Under the pieces are notes generated by a model. That model made no database searches. It was given only the letters and a program-made list of their open reading frames with translations, and was not told where the DNA came from. DNA of 64,000 bases from JABFSM01 sp963762545 (lineage in GTDB: Bacteria > Gemmatimonadota > Gemmatimonadetes > Gemmatimonadales > GWC2-71-9). Positions 33,911-42,327 of this stretch are shown in pieces. Positions within the stretch are counted from its first letter, which is position 1, and each line of letters starts with the position of its first letter. Position numbers and translations under genes: made by a program. The DNA is taken from assembly GCA_963762545.1 (NCBI GenBank), contig CAVXLC010000004.1, positions 24,544-88,543 on the forward strand, given 5' to 3'.

Positions 33911-35202
33911 ACCGGATTCTCGTTGCCGGCGCGCTCCTCGTGAGCCAGGTGGCGCCGCTCGGTGCCCAGCAGGCCCCGTCCGCCCGTCCGCCGGCCCCGC
34001 CGTCGGTCTACGCCATCACCAATACCACCATCGTGCCGGTGAGCGGCCCCCGGGTGGCCAACGGCACCGTCGTGATCCGGGCCGGCAAGATCGAGGCGGC
34101 CGGGAGCGGCGTGGCGACGCCGCCCGGTGCCACGGTCATCGACGGCACCGGGCTCTTCGCGTATCCCGGCATGATCGATTCGGGAGACCGGATGGGCATC
34201 ACCGAAATCGGCTCGGTTCCCGGTGGACAGGATACCCAGGAGCTGGGCCAGTACAATCCGCACAACGCCGTGCTCTCCGCCGTGAACCCGAGCTCGGTCC
34301 ACGTGCCGATCACCCGGGCCAACGGGGTCACCAGTGCCATCACGTCCGCGGAAGGCGGCATGATTCAGGGCTGGGCCGCGCTGATCGACCTCGCGGGATG
34401 GACCCCCGACGAGATGGCGGAGAACGGCCGGGTCGCGATGGTGATGACCTACCCCAGAGTTGGTGGCGGGGGCCGCCGCGGGTTCCGCAACCGGAATCAG
34501 GGCGGTGACGCAGCCGAGACGCAGAATCGCCAGGTGCGGGAGCTCTACGGCTACCTGCGCGAAGCCCGGGCCTACAACGCCCGGACCAACCCGGTTCCGC
34601 AAAACCTTCCGTTTGCGGCGCTGGGCCCCGCCCTGCGGGGTGAGGTACCGGTGGTGTTCGACGTGCAGACCGAGGGCCAGATCCGCGGCGTCCTGGCGCT
34701 GGCCGACACGTTCAAGCTCAAAGTGGTGCTGCGCGGGGCCACCGAATCGTGGATGCTGGCCGACACCCTCGCCGCACGGAAGATTCCCGTGATCGTGGGG
34801 CCGCTCACCGCCCCGCCGGACGGCGACGATCCCTACGATGCCGTCTACGCCTATCCCGGCGTGCTGGCCAAGGCGGGAGTCCTGATCGCGTTTCAGACCA
34901 ACGATGCCGGCGAGGGCGACGCCCGGAATCTCCCCTACAACGCGGCGCTGGCCACCGCGTACGGGCTCGATCCCGAGGAAGCGCTCCGCGCGGTCACCAT
35001 CAATCCGGCCCGCATCTGGGGCGTGGCGGACCGCCTCGGCAGCATCGAGGCGGGCAAGGTGGCCAACCTCTTCCTGACCACCGGTGATCCGCTCGACGTC
35101 CGGAGTCAGGTGCGCGAGGTGTTCATCCGGGGTCAGCGCATGCCCTGGGACGATCGCCAGACCACGGAATACCTGAAGTACCGGGGCCGGCCCAAGCCCT
35201 GA
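33907..35202 (+). CDS. Amidohydrolase-like exported protein without the HxH metal motif
   Basis: This 431-residue protein begins with a signal peptide (about 1-21) and the family strands YAITNTTIVPVSG. The metal motif is replaced by PGMIDSGDRMG. The C-terminal strand with ANLFLTTGDPLDVRSQVREVFI matches the family. It follows the active-looking paralogue with a 4-base overlap and ends the operon; a strong hairpin follows at 35222. Together with the first gene it suggests that two of three paralogues have lost metal binding. Confidence 0.82.
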   Translation: MNRILVAGALLVSQVAPLGAQQAPSARPPAPPSVYAITNTTIVPVSGPRVANGTVVIRAGKIEAAGSGVATPPGATVIDGTGLFAYPGMIDSGDRMGITEIGSVPGGQDTQELGQYNPHNAVLSAVNPSSVHVPITRANGVTSAITSAEGGMIQGWAALIDLAGWTPDEMAENGRVAMVMTYPRVGGGGRRGFRNRNQGGDAAETQNRQVRELYGYLREARAYNARTNPVPQNLPFAALGPALRGEVPVVFDVQTEGQIRGVLALADTFKLKVVLRGATESWMLADTLAARKIPVIVGPLTAPPDGDDPYDAVYAYPGVLAKAGVLIAFQTNDAGEGDARNLPYNAALATAYGLDPEEALRAVTINPARIWGVADRLGSIEAGKVANLFLTTGDPLDVRSQVREVFIRGQRMPWDDRQTTEYLKYRGRPKP

Positions 35203-35221
35203 CCGTTCCGCCGAATGGTCG

Positions 35222-35252
35222 CAGCGGAGCGGTCCATCGGGCCGCTCCGCTG
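35222..35252 (+). terminator. Stem-loop after the amidohydrolase operon (no U tract)
   Basis: CAGCGGAGCGG (35222-35232) pairs with CCGCTCCGCTG (35242-35252), an 11-base perfect stem with a 9-base loop. It is not followed by a T run, so it could be a factor-dependent terminator, an mRNA-stabilising element or an attenuator before the peptidase gene at 35277. Confidence 0.4.
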
Positions 35253-35276
35253 TGCTGTTCGCTCCGCCGAGGATCC

Positions 35277-36287
35277 ATGCAACCGACCCTTCCGCGCGTC
35301 CTGCGTCATGCGCTGTTCTCGGCGCTCGTGGCCACTCCGCTCTGTTCCCAGGCCCCGCCCCCCGCTCCCCCTGCGGCATGGCGCGGCCTGATCGGCGAGT
35401 ACGGCTCCCCCACCCTCACCCGGGTGATGATCCTGGAGCGGGACGGGGCGCTGATCGCGCAATTCGATTCGACCCACTTCAGAACGATGAAGCCGGCTCC
35501 GGGTGGAGGGTTCACTCTGGATCGGGGCCCAACCGGTGCGACCGTCCACTTTCGCCTCGCCGCGCACGGCCGGGCCAGGGCCATCGTCCTGGGAGACACG
35601 GTCGTGTCCCGGCGGGCCATCGGGCCCGAGGACGGCTCGGTATTTCGGGTGGTTCCGCTGCGGCCGGTGCCGGTGCTCAGGCGCGCGGCCCTGGCCGCTT
35701 CGCCGCCGAACGAGGCGGGTGATTTCCTCCCCACCGATCTGGTGGAGCTGATCACGCTGGACTCCACCATCCATCTCGACATCCGGTACGCCTCGACCCG
35801 GAATTTCCTGGGCCAGCCGCTCTATACCCAGGCTCGCGCGTTCCTGCAGCGGCCCGCCGCGCAGGCGCTGGTGCGGGCCGGCGCGGCGCTTCGGTCGCGG
35901 GGCTACGGCCTCCTGATCCACGACGGGTACCGGCCCTGGTATGTCACCAAGATGTTCTGGGATGCCACGCCGCCGGCCCAGCACGAGTTCGTGGCCAATC
36001 CCGCCGACGGCTCCCGGCACAACCGGGGCGCGGCGGTGGACCTGTCCCTCTACGAGCTGGGCACCGGCCGCCCGGTGGAAATGCCGGGAACCTACGACGA
36101 GTTCTCCCACCGATCCTATCCCACCTATGAGGGCGGAACGTCCCGGCAGCGCTGGCACCGCGAGCTCCTCCGCTCCGCGATGGAAGCGGAGGGGTTCACG
36201 GTCTTTTCCTCCGAGTGGTGGCACTTCGACTACCGGGACTGGAAGCGCTACCGGATCGGCAATGTGGCGTTCGAGAAGCTCAAGTAG
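35277..36287 (+). CDS. Exported M15D-type D-Ala-D-Ala dipeptidase-like protein
   Basis: This 336-residue protein has a signal peptide (about 1-25), an N-terminal domain of about 130 residues and a C-terminal M15D peptidase domain. The zinc motif SRHNRGAAVD (about 245-254) and EWWHFDY (about 313-319) match the family. The LLIHDGYRPW block is characteristic of VanX/DdpX-like D-alanyl-D-alanine dipeptidases. It is longer than the cytoplasmic VanX (about 200 residues) and appears exported, which suggests peptidoglycan turnover rather than vancomycin resistance. GAGGA precedes the ATG. No van cluster genes are nearby. Confidence 0.88.
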   Translation: MQPTLPRVLRHALFSALVATPLCSQAPPPAPPAAWRGLIGEYGSPTLTRVMILERDGALIAQFDSTHFRTMKPAPGGGFTLDRGPTGATVHFRLAAHGRARAIVLGDTVVSRRAIGPEDGSVFRVVPLRPVPVLRRAALAASPPNEAGDFLPTDLVELITLDSTIHLDIRYASTRNFLGQPLYTQARAFLQRPAAQALVRAGAALRSRGYGLLIHDGYRPWYVTKMFWDATPPAQHEFVANPADGSRHNRGAAVDLSLYELGTGRPVEMPGTYDEFSHRSYPTYEGGTSRQRWHRELLRSAMEAEGFTVFSSEWWHFDYRDWKRYRIGNVAFEKLK

Positions 36288-36290
36288 CGG

Positions 36291-37529
36291 CTAGTTCGGG
36301 GCGTGCACCCCGGGGCCGCCGTAGTTCCTGCCATCGCCGATCCTCGGGCCGTGGAACGGCACCGCGCTGTTGTTGGTCCGCGATACGAACTGCCGGATGC
36401 TCCCGGGAAACGGCGAGCTCTTCCCGTGTTTCCCGAACGGATCGGTGTAGATCACCTCGCCGCCGTCGGCGTTGTCGACCCGGTTCCCGTTGATATCCAC
36501 GAAGCGCGAGACCCCGTTGAACGGTGAGCGCGGATCGCTCTGCACCAGACCGGTGAGGGTTCCATTGCCGGTGGCGGTGGCGCACGCCGAGGCGTGCGCC
36601 CGGTCGCCGTTCGCCTCGGTCTCGTAGCAGAGGTTGATCGTGAGCCCGGTGATCCCCGGAATGCCCGGGTCGTAGAACCGGCTCGGCATGTTGACCTGGT
36701 AGTAGGGATCGAACGAGGCCACGGTCTTTCCGTTCTCGAGGCGGATCGAGGTATTGGTCTGCCAGCTCTCGTGAATCCCGTTGGAGAAGCTGGTGTTTTC
36801 CCCCTGCGGCACCAGCACGAACCGGTTCACGCAGAGGCGGTCGGGAATGACCCGCTGCCCGCCGCCGCTGGGGGAATTGGCCGGCGTCGGCGTCCCCACG
36901 TCGATCCGGGCGCCGTCACAGGTCCGGGTGAATCCTCCCGGCTGGCCGATCGGATTCATCGTGGTGACGTGCATCTCGGTGCCGTCGGTGCACTTGATGT
37001 GATACACCAGCTCGTGAAGGTTGTTGGTGAAGGCGTCTTTGGAGTGGGTGCCCTGGTGCAGCTTGGTCAGAATGTCGCACTTGATGTTGAGCACCTGGTC
37101 GGCGATGCCGTCAATGTGCATCGGGACGTCGTTCTCCCACTCCACCTTGTGGCCCACGTGGTCCTCGTGGCGCATGCCGTTCGGATCCCAGGTGTCGAGC
37201 TGTTCGTTGGCGTAGCCGAACGGAATGTCCCCGACGCTGGCGTAGAGATGGGACCCGCGCGGGTCCCGGCCGTGCTCGTGCCCGAAGGAGCAGCCGGTCT
37301 CCGGGTCCACCGGCGGGTGCCACGTGGGGTACAGCTTCCCATCGGGCCCGATGGTGGAATACCGGTTGTGCACCGCGATCGGACAGGTGTCGCCCGGACC
37401 GGGGTTCCAGGTCAGGTAGGCCACGCTGGGCGTCGCGTTGGCTGGCGGATCATGCGGACCGCCGGCGGAGTCGCTGCCGCACGCGGCAAGCAGCGCGGCG
37501 GCGGCGGAGCTGAGGAGAAGCGCGCGCAT
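36291..37529 (-). CDS. Uncharacterised lipoprotein rich in His and Cys
   Basis: This 412-residue protein has a lipoprotein signal with lipobox LAAC (Cys17). The mature part is rich in Asp, His and Trp and contains several cysteines (TCPIAV, TGCSFGHEHGRD, NIKCDIL, HIKCTDG, RTCDGAR, RLCVNR, NLCYET) that could form disulfides. The HEHGRD and HEDHVGH motifs could bind metal. It is not recognised as any known family. AAGGAG precedes the ATG. It is second in a reverse unit with the outer-membrane-like protein at 37545-38198, 15 bases upstream. Confidence 0.7.
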   Translation of the reverse strand: MRALLLSSAAAALLAACGSDSAGGPHDPPANATPSVAYLTWNPGPGDTCPIAVHNRYSTIGPDGKLYPTWHPPVDPETGCSFGHEHGRDPRGSHLYASVGDIPFGYANEQLDTWDPNGMRHEDHVGHKVEWENDVPMHIDGIADQVLNIKCDILTKLHQGTHSKDAFTNNLHELVYHIKCTDGTEMHVTTMNPIGQPGGFTRTCDGARIDVGTPTPANSPSGGGQRVIPDRLCVNRFVLVPQGENTSFSNGIHESWQTNTSIRLENGKTVASFDPYYQVNMPSRFYDPGIPGITGLTINLCYETEANGDRAHASACATATGNGTLTGLVQSDPRSPFNGVSRFVDINGNRVDNADGGEVIYTDPFGKHGKSSPFPGSIRQFVSRTNNSAVPFHGPRIGDGRNYGGPGVHAPN

Positions 37530-37544
37530 CGGTGACTCCTTGAA

Positions 37545-38198
37545 TCAATGACGGGTGATGCCGAGACCGATCTGGAACAGCAGGGCGTGGCCGCCGGAGG
37601 GGAGCTTGCGGCGCTCGAAGGACACCGCGTCCTTGTTCTCCAGCCACAACGACCCGCTGGAGGTCCCCAGCGCGTTCAGGTACGGGACGATGGAGAGCTG
37701 CGGATTGACCCGGACCTCGTACCCCACGCCGACCACCAGCGCCATCGCCTGGGAGGTGACCGCGTCGGTGTCCTGAGAGGCCCGCCACCGGGAGAGCCCC
37801 GCGCCGCCGTGCAGGTAGTAGCCGTGACGCTCGTTGGGGTACCACCAGAAGCCGCCGGTGAGGGTCAGCAGCCGTCGCTTGCCGGCGTCGGCGGTTCGCT
37901 GCCACCCGCTGGCCTCGGCACCCAGCAGCAGCTTCCGGTTCACCGTGGTTCCGGCGCGGAGGTACGCCGAGGCGCCCTGCTCGCGCTCATGCTCGCAGAT
38001 CGTGCAATGCATGCTGCCGGCGCCGGTGCCCAACCCCGCCCCGATCCAGAAACCCTGCCGCGCGTCGGCGGCGAGGGAGCTGGTGACCGTCGCATTGCGA
38101 GTAACCGCGGCGGCGCGAACGACCCCGCCCTGCGCCCACGCCGAACGTCCTGCCGTCACCGCGGCCGCGAGGGCCAATAGACCGGGAATGGTCCGCAT
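37545..38198 (-). CDS. Putative outer-membrane beta-barrel protein
   Basis: This 217-residue protein has a signal peptide (about 1-22, ending in Trp-Ala-Gln) and alternating hydrophobic/polar beta strands, for example QGFWIGAGLGTG and YYLHGGAGLSRW. The C-terminal strand region LLFQIGLGIT is also typical of a small outer-membrane barrel. A CTICEHE segment near residue 60 holds two cysteines. The ATG at 38198 was chosen at the signal peptide; an in-frame extension of 27 residues was rejected. AGGTGA lies just upstream. It precedes the uncharacterised lipoprotein gene in the same unit and may act with it. Confidence 0.72.
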   Translation of the reverse strand: MRTIPGLLALAAAVTAGRSAWAQGGVVRAAAVTRNATVTSSLAADARQGFWIGAGLGTGAGSMHCTICEHEREQGASAYLRAGTTVNRKLLLGAEASGWQRTADAGKRRLLTLTGGFWWYPNERHGYYLHGGAGLSRWRASQDTDAVTSQAMALVVGVGYEVRVNPQLSIVPYLNALGTSSGSLWLENKDAVSFERRKLPSGGHALLFQIGLGITRH

Positions 38199-38350
38199 TG
38201 CGTCACCTGCGCGTGGTGTTGAGGGATGTGCTGCAGCCCCGTGCAGCCGAGACGAACTCGGCGCCCGGGGCAGGCTCACCGGATTGGCAGACTGCGTGCC
38301 GGTGCGGAACTCGTGTGCCGGCGCGGAAGTCTCTTCGTTGCAGCCGGTGC

Positions 38351-38373
38351 GCCTCCCGCGAATCGCGGGAGGC
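38351..38373. repeat. Perfect hairpin in the divergent intergenic region
   Basis: GCCTCCCGCG and CGCGGGAGGC form a 10-base perfect stem with a 3-base loop in the 268-base gap between the outer-membrane protein (38198, reverse) and the phosphodiesterase (38467, forward). It has no T run on either side, so an intrinsic terminator is unlikely. No other feature is seen in the gap beyond a -10 candidate at 38453. Confidence 0.5.
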
Positions 38374-38452
38374 GGCAGGTTTGCGCGGACCGCATGGCGC
38401 GCATCGGGTTGCGCGAGCGTCCTCGATTACGACCCGACGCCGGCGGCGGCAT

Positions 38453-38458
38453 TACTTT
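38453..38458 (+). promoter_or_regulatory. TANNNT -10 element, predicted leaderless start of the phosphodiesterase gene
   Basis: TACTTT is followed by 8 bases and the ATG at 38467. No ribosome-binding site is visible in the 20 bases before the start codon. Confidence 0.45.
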
Positions 38459-38466
38459 CCACCGCC

Positions 38467-39888
38467 ATGCGCCGCTGTTTCCTGCTCCTGATCGACGGGC
38501 TCCGACCCGATGTGGCCGAGGCGGAGCTGACGGCCGGGCGGCTTCCCCACCTGGCCCGCCTGGTCAGGTCCGGCGGAGCCGGCCGCGCCATCACGGCATT
38601 TCCCTCGACCACCAGCGTCTCGTACCTGCCCTTTCTCACCGGGTGCACGCCGGGCCATTGCAACATTCCGTCGATCCGCTGGCTCGATCGGACCCAGTAC
38701 GACGGTCGCTGGTGGCGGAACCGCACCGCGGTCCGGAGCTATTGCGGCTACCAGGCCGGGATGCTGGACCAGGACATCTCCCCCGACGTGCGGACCATCT
38801 TCGAGCTGGTACCCGAGAGCGTCGCGATCTTCACGATGATTACCCGGGGGCTCCCGCCCCACCGGAACCTGGCCAGCGTCGAGCGACAGTTCTGGGGCGC
38901 GCTGGCCCACTACGCCCTCTGGCATCAACCCTCCGACGACGCGGTGGCTAACCACCTGCTCCAGGCAGTGGAGCGGCCGATGCGCTTCGTCTTCGCCCAG
39001 TTCCCCGCGGTGGACGGCTACACCCATCAGGCCGAGCCCCGCGCCGAGCGGGTGATCCGATCCCTCCATCAGGTGGACGAGGTCGTGGGGCGCCTGCTTC
39101 GGAGGCTGGGCGCCCGGGGCGAGCTCTCCGACACGCTGATCCTGGTGGTGAGCGATCACGGCGCCTCGGTGGTCCGCGAGCATCTCGACCTGGCCACCTG
39201 GTTTCGGGAGCACGGCGTCCCCACGATGGCGCACCCGGTGCTCTGGCAGAAGGCGCCCACCGCCGCCGTGATGGTGGCCGGCAACGGCTCGGCCATGGTG
39301 TACGCGCACCCCGACGTGCCCCGCCTCCGGCGCTGGCCGCTGGAGCGGCTGCGCCACCCCGATACCTTCGGCGTCCGGGAGGATCTGATCGAGCTGCTGG
39401 TGACGGAGCCGGCGGTGGCGCTGGTTGCGGCCGAGGGCGATGGCGGCCGGGTGACCGTGGCGGATGCCACTGGTGAAGCGACGCTCTCCCGGGAGGACGG
39501 CCGAATCCGGTACGCGCCGGGCAGCGGCGATCCGCTCCGCGTCGGCGGCGCTCGGGAAGCCTCCGACCGCGAGTGGCTGGCCGGCACCTTCGACGCGGCC
39601 CTGCCCGACGCAGCCTATCAGCTGCTCGATCAGTTCCGCGCCGACCGCACCGGGGACCTGATCGTCGTGGCCAACGAGGGGTACGACTTCCGGGACCGGT
39701 TCGAGATTCCCGAGCACAAGGCCGGGCATGGCAGCCTCATCCGGGCCCACATGCACACGCCGCTCTGGGCCAATCGCCGGCTCGGCGAGGTTCCGCTCCG
39801 CACGATCGACCTCTTTCCCACCATGCTCCACTGGCTCGGCGAGCCGCTGCCGGACAATCTCGACGGCGAGCTGGTCTGGAAACTATAG
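38467..39888 (+). CDS. NPP-type phosphodiesterase / alkaline phosphatase superfamily protein
   Basis: This 473-residue protein matches the nucleotide pyrophosphatase/phosphodiesterase branch of the alkaline phosphatase superfamily. The metal ligand Asp10 is in LLIDGLRPD, and the catalytic Thr (48 or 49) is in AFPSTTSVSYLPFLTG. Later metal-binding blocks are VDGYTHQ, VVSDHGAS and KAGHGSL. It has no evident signal peptide, so the compartment is uncertain. A much longer open frame starts at 37834, but homology begins at 38467, and TACTTT with an 8-base gap supports this start. It overlaps the convergent response regulator by 6 bases. Confidence 0.87.
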   Translation: MRRCFLLLIDGLRPDVAEAELTAGRLPHLARLVRSGGAGRAITAFPSTTSVSYLPFLTGCTPGHCNIPSIRWLDRTQYDGRWWRNRTAVRSYCGYQAGMLDQDISPDVRTIFELVPESVAIFTMITRGLPPHRNLASVERQFWGALAHYALWHQPSDDAVANHLLQAVERPMRFVFAQFPAVDGYTHQAEPRAERVIRSLHQVDEVVGRLLRRLGARGELSDTLILVVSDHGASVVREHLDLATWFREHGVPTMAHPVLWQKAPTAAVMVAGNGSAMVYAHPDVPRLRRWPLERLRHPDTFGVREDLIELLVTEPAVALVAAEGDGGRVTVADATGEATLSREDGRIRYAPGSGDPLRVGGAREASDREWLAGTFDAALPDAAYQLLDQFRADRTGDLIVVANEGYDFRDRFEIPEHKAGHGSLIRAHMHTPLWANRRLGEVPLRTIDLFPTMLHWLGEPLPDNLDGELVWKL

Positions 39889-40563
39889 CGCCAGACGGTA
39901 CCCCGCCTTTCGAACCGTGAGGATGTGGGACGGGCGGGAGGGATCCTCCTCCAGCTTCCGGCGGAGCTCCGCGACGTGGGTGTCCACCGTGCGGCTCAAG
40001 ACGTCGGTCTGGTAGCCCCACACCTCACGCATCAGCTCCGCCCGCGACACCACCGACCCCTGCCGCGCCCACAATGCCAGCAGCAAATCCAGCTCCTTGG
40101 GGGCCAGCGCGACCGGTGTCCCCTTTCGCTCCACCACCCGGGTGCCGGTGTCGATGACCACGTCGCCGAACCGCAGCGTCGTACGCGATCCGGCCGGGGC
40201 CGTCCCGCGTCGCAGCAGCGCCTCCACCCGCGCCAGCAGCTCAAGCACGCCGAACGGCTTGGTCACATAGTCGTCGGCGCCCAGCTTGAGGCCGCGGACC
40301 TTGTCGGCTTCCGCATCGCGGGCGGTGAGAATCAGCACCGGCATCCGGGCGCCCTGCTCGCGCAGGGTCTTGAGCACCCGGAACCCGTCGAGACCGGGGA
40401 GGGTGAGGTCGAGAATGACGAGGTCGGGGCGCCAGCTGGTGGCCTGCGCCAGGCCGGCGGATCCATCGTCGGCCACGCACACCTCGTAGCCCTCGATCTC
40501 CAGGTTGTTCCGGAGTCCATAGGCCAGATCGAGATTGTCCTCGATCACCAGCACGCGGGTCAC
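39883..40563 (-). CDS. OmpR/PhoB-family response regulator
   Basis: This 226-residue regulator has a receiver domain with EDN at 8-10, phospho-acceptor Asp52 in VILDLTLP, and Lys in VTKPFG. A C-terminal winged-helix domain ends in LTVRKAGYRL. It follows the kinase gene and overlaps it by 4 bases. A TCCTGAC direct repeat with 11-base periodicity at 42200-42217, upstream of the kinase promoter, is a candidate binding site for this regulator. Confidence 0.93.
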   Translation of the reverse strand: MTRVLVIEDNLDLAYGLRNNLEIEGYEVCVADDGSAGLAQATSWRPDLVILDLTLPGLDGFRVLKTLREQGARMPVLILTARDAEADKVRGLKLGADDYVTKPFGVLELLARVEALLRRGTAPAGSRTTLRFGDVVIDTGTRVVERKGTPVALAPKELDLLLALWARQGSVVSRAELMREVWGYQTDVLSRTVDTHVAELRRKLEEDPSRPSHILTVRKAGYRLAL

Positions 40564-42155
40564 GCCGGCAGCTCCACCACGAAGCGCGCGCCGCCGCCGG
40601 CGTCCTCGACCCAGCAGCGGCCACCCTGCGCCACCACCAGCTCGCGCACGATCGCCAGGCCGATGCCGCTCCCCGCCACCGAGGAACGGATGTCCCGGTC
40701 CAGCCGGGCAAAGCGCTCCCAGACCCGGTCCCTCGAGCCGGCCGGAACTCCGGGGCCGCGGTCTTCCACCAGAATGCGGGCGCTGCCCGGCACCCGCTCC
40801 AGCGACACCTGGATGGTCGACCCCTGCGGACCGTACTTGACCGCGTTGTCGAGCAGGTTGAGCAGGATCTGCCGCAGGGCGCCCGGGTCGACCCGTGCCG
40901 GCACTCCATCGGCGATCCGGACCGCGACCGTCATCCGGCGGGCGCCCGCCAGCGGGGCAAAGCCTTCGATCACCTGGTGTACCAGCAGCCCGAGGTCGGT
41001 GTCTTCGGCATGCAGCTGCAGGTGGTTCCGCTCTCCCCGTGCCACGTGGAGCAGATTGTCCACCAGGTGGGAGAGCCGGCGCGCCTCCTGATCCAGAATC
41101 TCGAGCGAGCGATGCCGCTCCTGGTCGGAACGGACCCTCCCGAGGAGGAGGGTCTCGGTGAACATCCGGATCTGGGCCAGCGGGGTCCGGAGCTCGTGGG
41201 AGACGCTCGCCACAAAATCCCCCCGGAGCCGGGTCAGCTCCTGCTCGCGCCGGAGCTGCACAATGGCCGCGGCCACCAACACACCGGTAATACCGAGCAA
41301 TCCGAGCAGGAGCGGCAGGCGGGAGCGCGGCAATCCCCCGATGATCAGCCGCTGCGCGACGGCCGGCCGGAGCGTGACTTCCGCGATCGGGCCGCCGAAC
41401 ATGGGATCGAACCCGCGGGTATTTCGGTAGGGCGATTGAGAGCGCGCCGAAGCGAACACCTCCTGGCTGTCGGGCGCGAGCACCCGGATCGACCCGAGCG
41501 AATCGAGCCGCACGCCCCCCGTCAGCGACGCAGGCAACAGCGGCGCGCCCTCCGCCACCTGCCGCAGGACCCGCCCGAGCGTATCGGGCCGCACGAGGAA
41601 TCCGTACACCACGCGAGGAGCGCCCGTGGAATCGCGCGCCACGGTGTACACCGCCACCATCCGGTGCACCGACGCGCCGCCCCAGACCAGCGCCAGGTAC
41701 CAGTCGCGCCGGTACACCCGGCGGGCCCGGGCAGCGACACTGTCCCTGATCCAGCCGGTCAGCTCCGGGGTGAGGGCGGCGGGAAGCGCGGTCACCGCGC
41801 CATCGTCCAGCGCGAGCCGAAACAACGACTCCGTCGACCGGAGCAGCCCCTGGGCCTGCCCGTCGCCGTCCGAGGGGCGCGGGACCGAGAGCCTGCCTCC
41901 CGGTCGGCCTGCCCCGGACGCTCCCAGCAGATTCAACACCGGATACGCACCGGTGGCCAGGCGCTGCTCGGCCCGGTTGATGTACTGCTCCGCGGCGAAG
42001 GCCGCGTAGTCGCGCAGCACGCCTTCGGCCATGGTGCGCTGATACCGGGCGGAGGCCTGGGCCATGAGCGCGAGGATCGCCGCCAGGGCCAGGGTGAGGC
42101 CGAGGGCCACGGCGACGAACACCGCTCTGGGGCTCGAGATCGTTCGCGTCGTCAT
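40560..42155 (-). CDS. Two-component sensor histidine kinase
   Basis: This 531-residue membrane kinase has a transmembrane segment at about 10-30 and another at about 275-300. These flank a large periplasmic sensor region of about 240 residues. The H box SHELRTPLAQI (His320), an intact N box LLNLLDNAVKYGP, the D box DRGPGV and the G2 box GSGIGLAI indicate an active kinase. The ATG at 42155 was preferred over TTG/GTG starts up to 15 bases upstream. It is cotranscribed with the response regulator at 39883-40563. The stimulus is unknown. Confidence 0.92.
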   Translation of the reverse strand: MTTRTISSPRAVFVAVALGLTLALAAILALMAQASARYQRTMAEGVLRDYAAFAAEQYINRAEQRLATGAYPVLNLLGASGAGRPGGRLSVPRPSDGDGQAQGLLRSTESLFRLALDDGAVTALPAALTPELTGWIRDSVAARARRVYRRDWYLALVWGGASVHRMVAVYTVARDSTGAPRVVYGFLVRPDTLGRVLRQVAEGAPLLPASLTGGVRLDSLGSIRVLAPDSQEVFASARSQSPYRNTRGFDPMFGGPIAEVTLRPAVAQRLIIGGLPRSRLPLLLGLLGITGVLVAAAIVQLRREQELTRLRGDFVASVSHELRTPLAQIRMFTETLLLGRVRSDQERHRSLEILDQEARRLSHLVDNLLHVARGERNHLQLHAEDTDLGLLVHQVIEGFAPLAGARRMTVAVRIADGVPARVDPGALRQILLNLLDNAVKYGPQGSTIQVSLERVPGSARILVEDRGPGVPAGSRDRVWERFARLDRDIRSSVAGSGIGLAIVRELVVAQGGRCWVEDAGGGARFVVELPA

Positions 42156-42168
42156 GGCCGTGAGCACC

Positions 42169-42174
42169 AAACTA
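42169..42174 (-). promoter_or_regulatory. Candidate -10 of the kinase/regulator operon
   Basis: On the reverse strand TAGTTT is 13 bases before the ATG at 42155. The TCCTGAC direct repeat at 42200-42217 lies just upstream of the expected -35 position, as for activators of the OmpR/PhoB class. Confidence 0.35.
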
Positions 42175-42199
42175 GCACGCCGTGACGGGGACGGCCCCG

Positions 42200-42217
42200 T
42201 CCTGACGACTTCCTGAC
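42200..42217. promoter_or_regulatory. Tandem direct repeat TCCTGAC, 11 bases apart: candidate response-regulator site
   Basis: TCCTGAC occurs at 42200-42206 and again at 42211-42217, one helical turn apart, in the 172-base divergent gap between the kinase and YceI genes. OmpR/PhoB-type regulators bind such tandem half-sites. It could act on the kinase promoter (autoregulation) or on the YceI gene. Confidence 0.45.
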
Positions 42218-42282
42218 ATCGCGCGCACCGGTTCCTTGCGCGGCCCCCACCGCATGCCCACCTGCGGGCAAGCGGCGCGTCC

Positions 42283-42288
42283 TACATT
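42283..42288 (+). promoter_or_regulatory. Candidate -10 of the YceI/TPR gene
   Basis: TACATT lies 39 bases before the ATG at 42328, and CGGAG about 9 bases before that ATG can serve as ribosome-binding site. Confidence 0.3.
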
Positions 42289-42327
42289 CCGTCGAGAGCG
42301 CCCTCTTCCCTCCCGACGGAGTCATCC

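Noticed and set aside
35222..35252. Classical intrinsic terminator after the amidohydrolase operon
   Set aside because: The stem is strong, but no T run follows, so it is listed only as a low-confidence stem-loop.
35277..36287. Vancomycin-resistance VanX
   Set aside because: The zinc motifs match the M15D family, but the protein is exported and much longer than VanX. No vanH, vanA or vanS/R genes lie beside it.
37834..38466. In-frame N-terminal extension of the phosphodiesterase gene
   Set aside because: It lies largely antisense to the outer-membrane protein gene, is Arg/Ser/Pro-rich and precedes the LLIDGLRPD motif. The ATG at 38467 fits the family start and a leaderless promoter.
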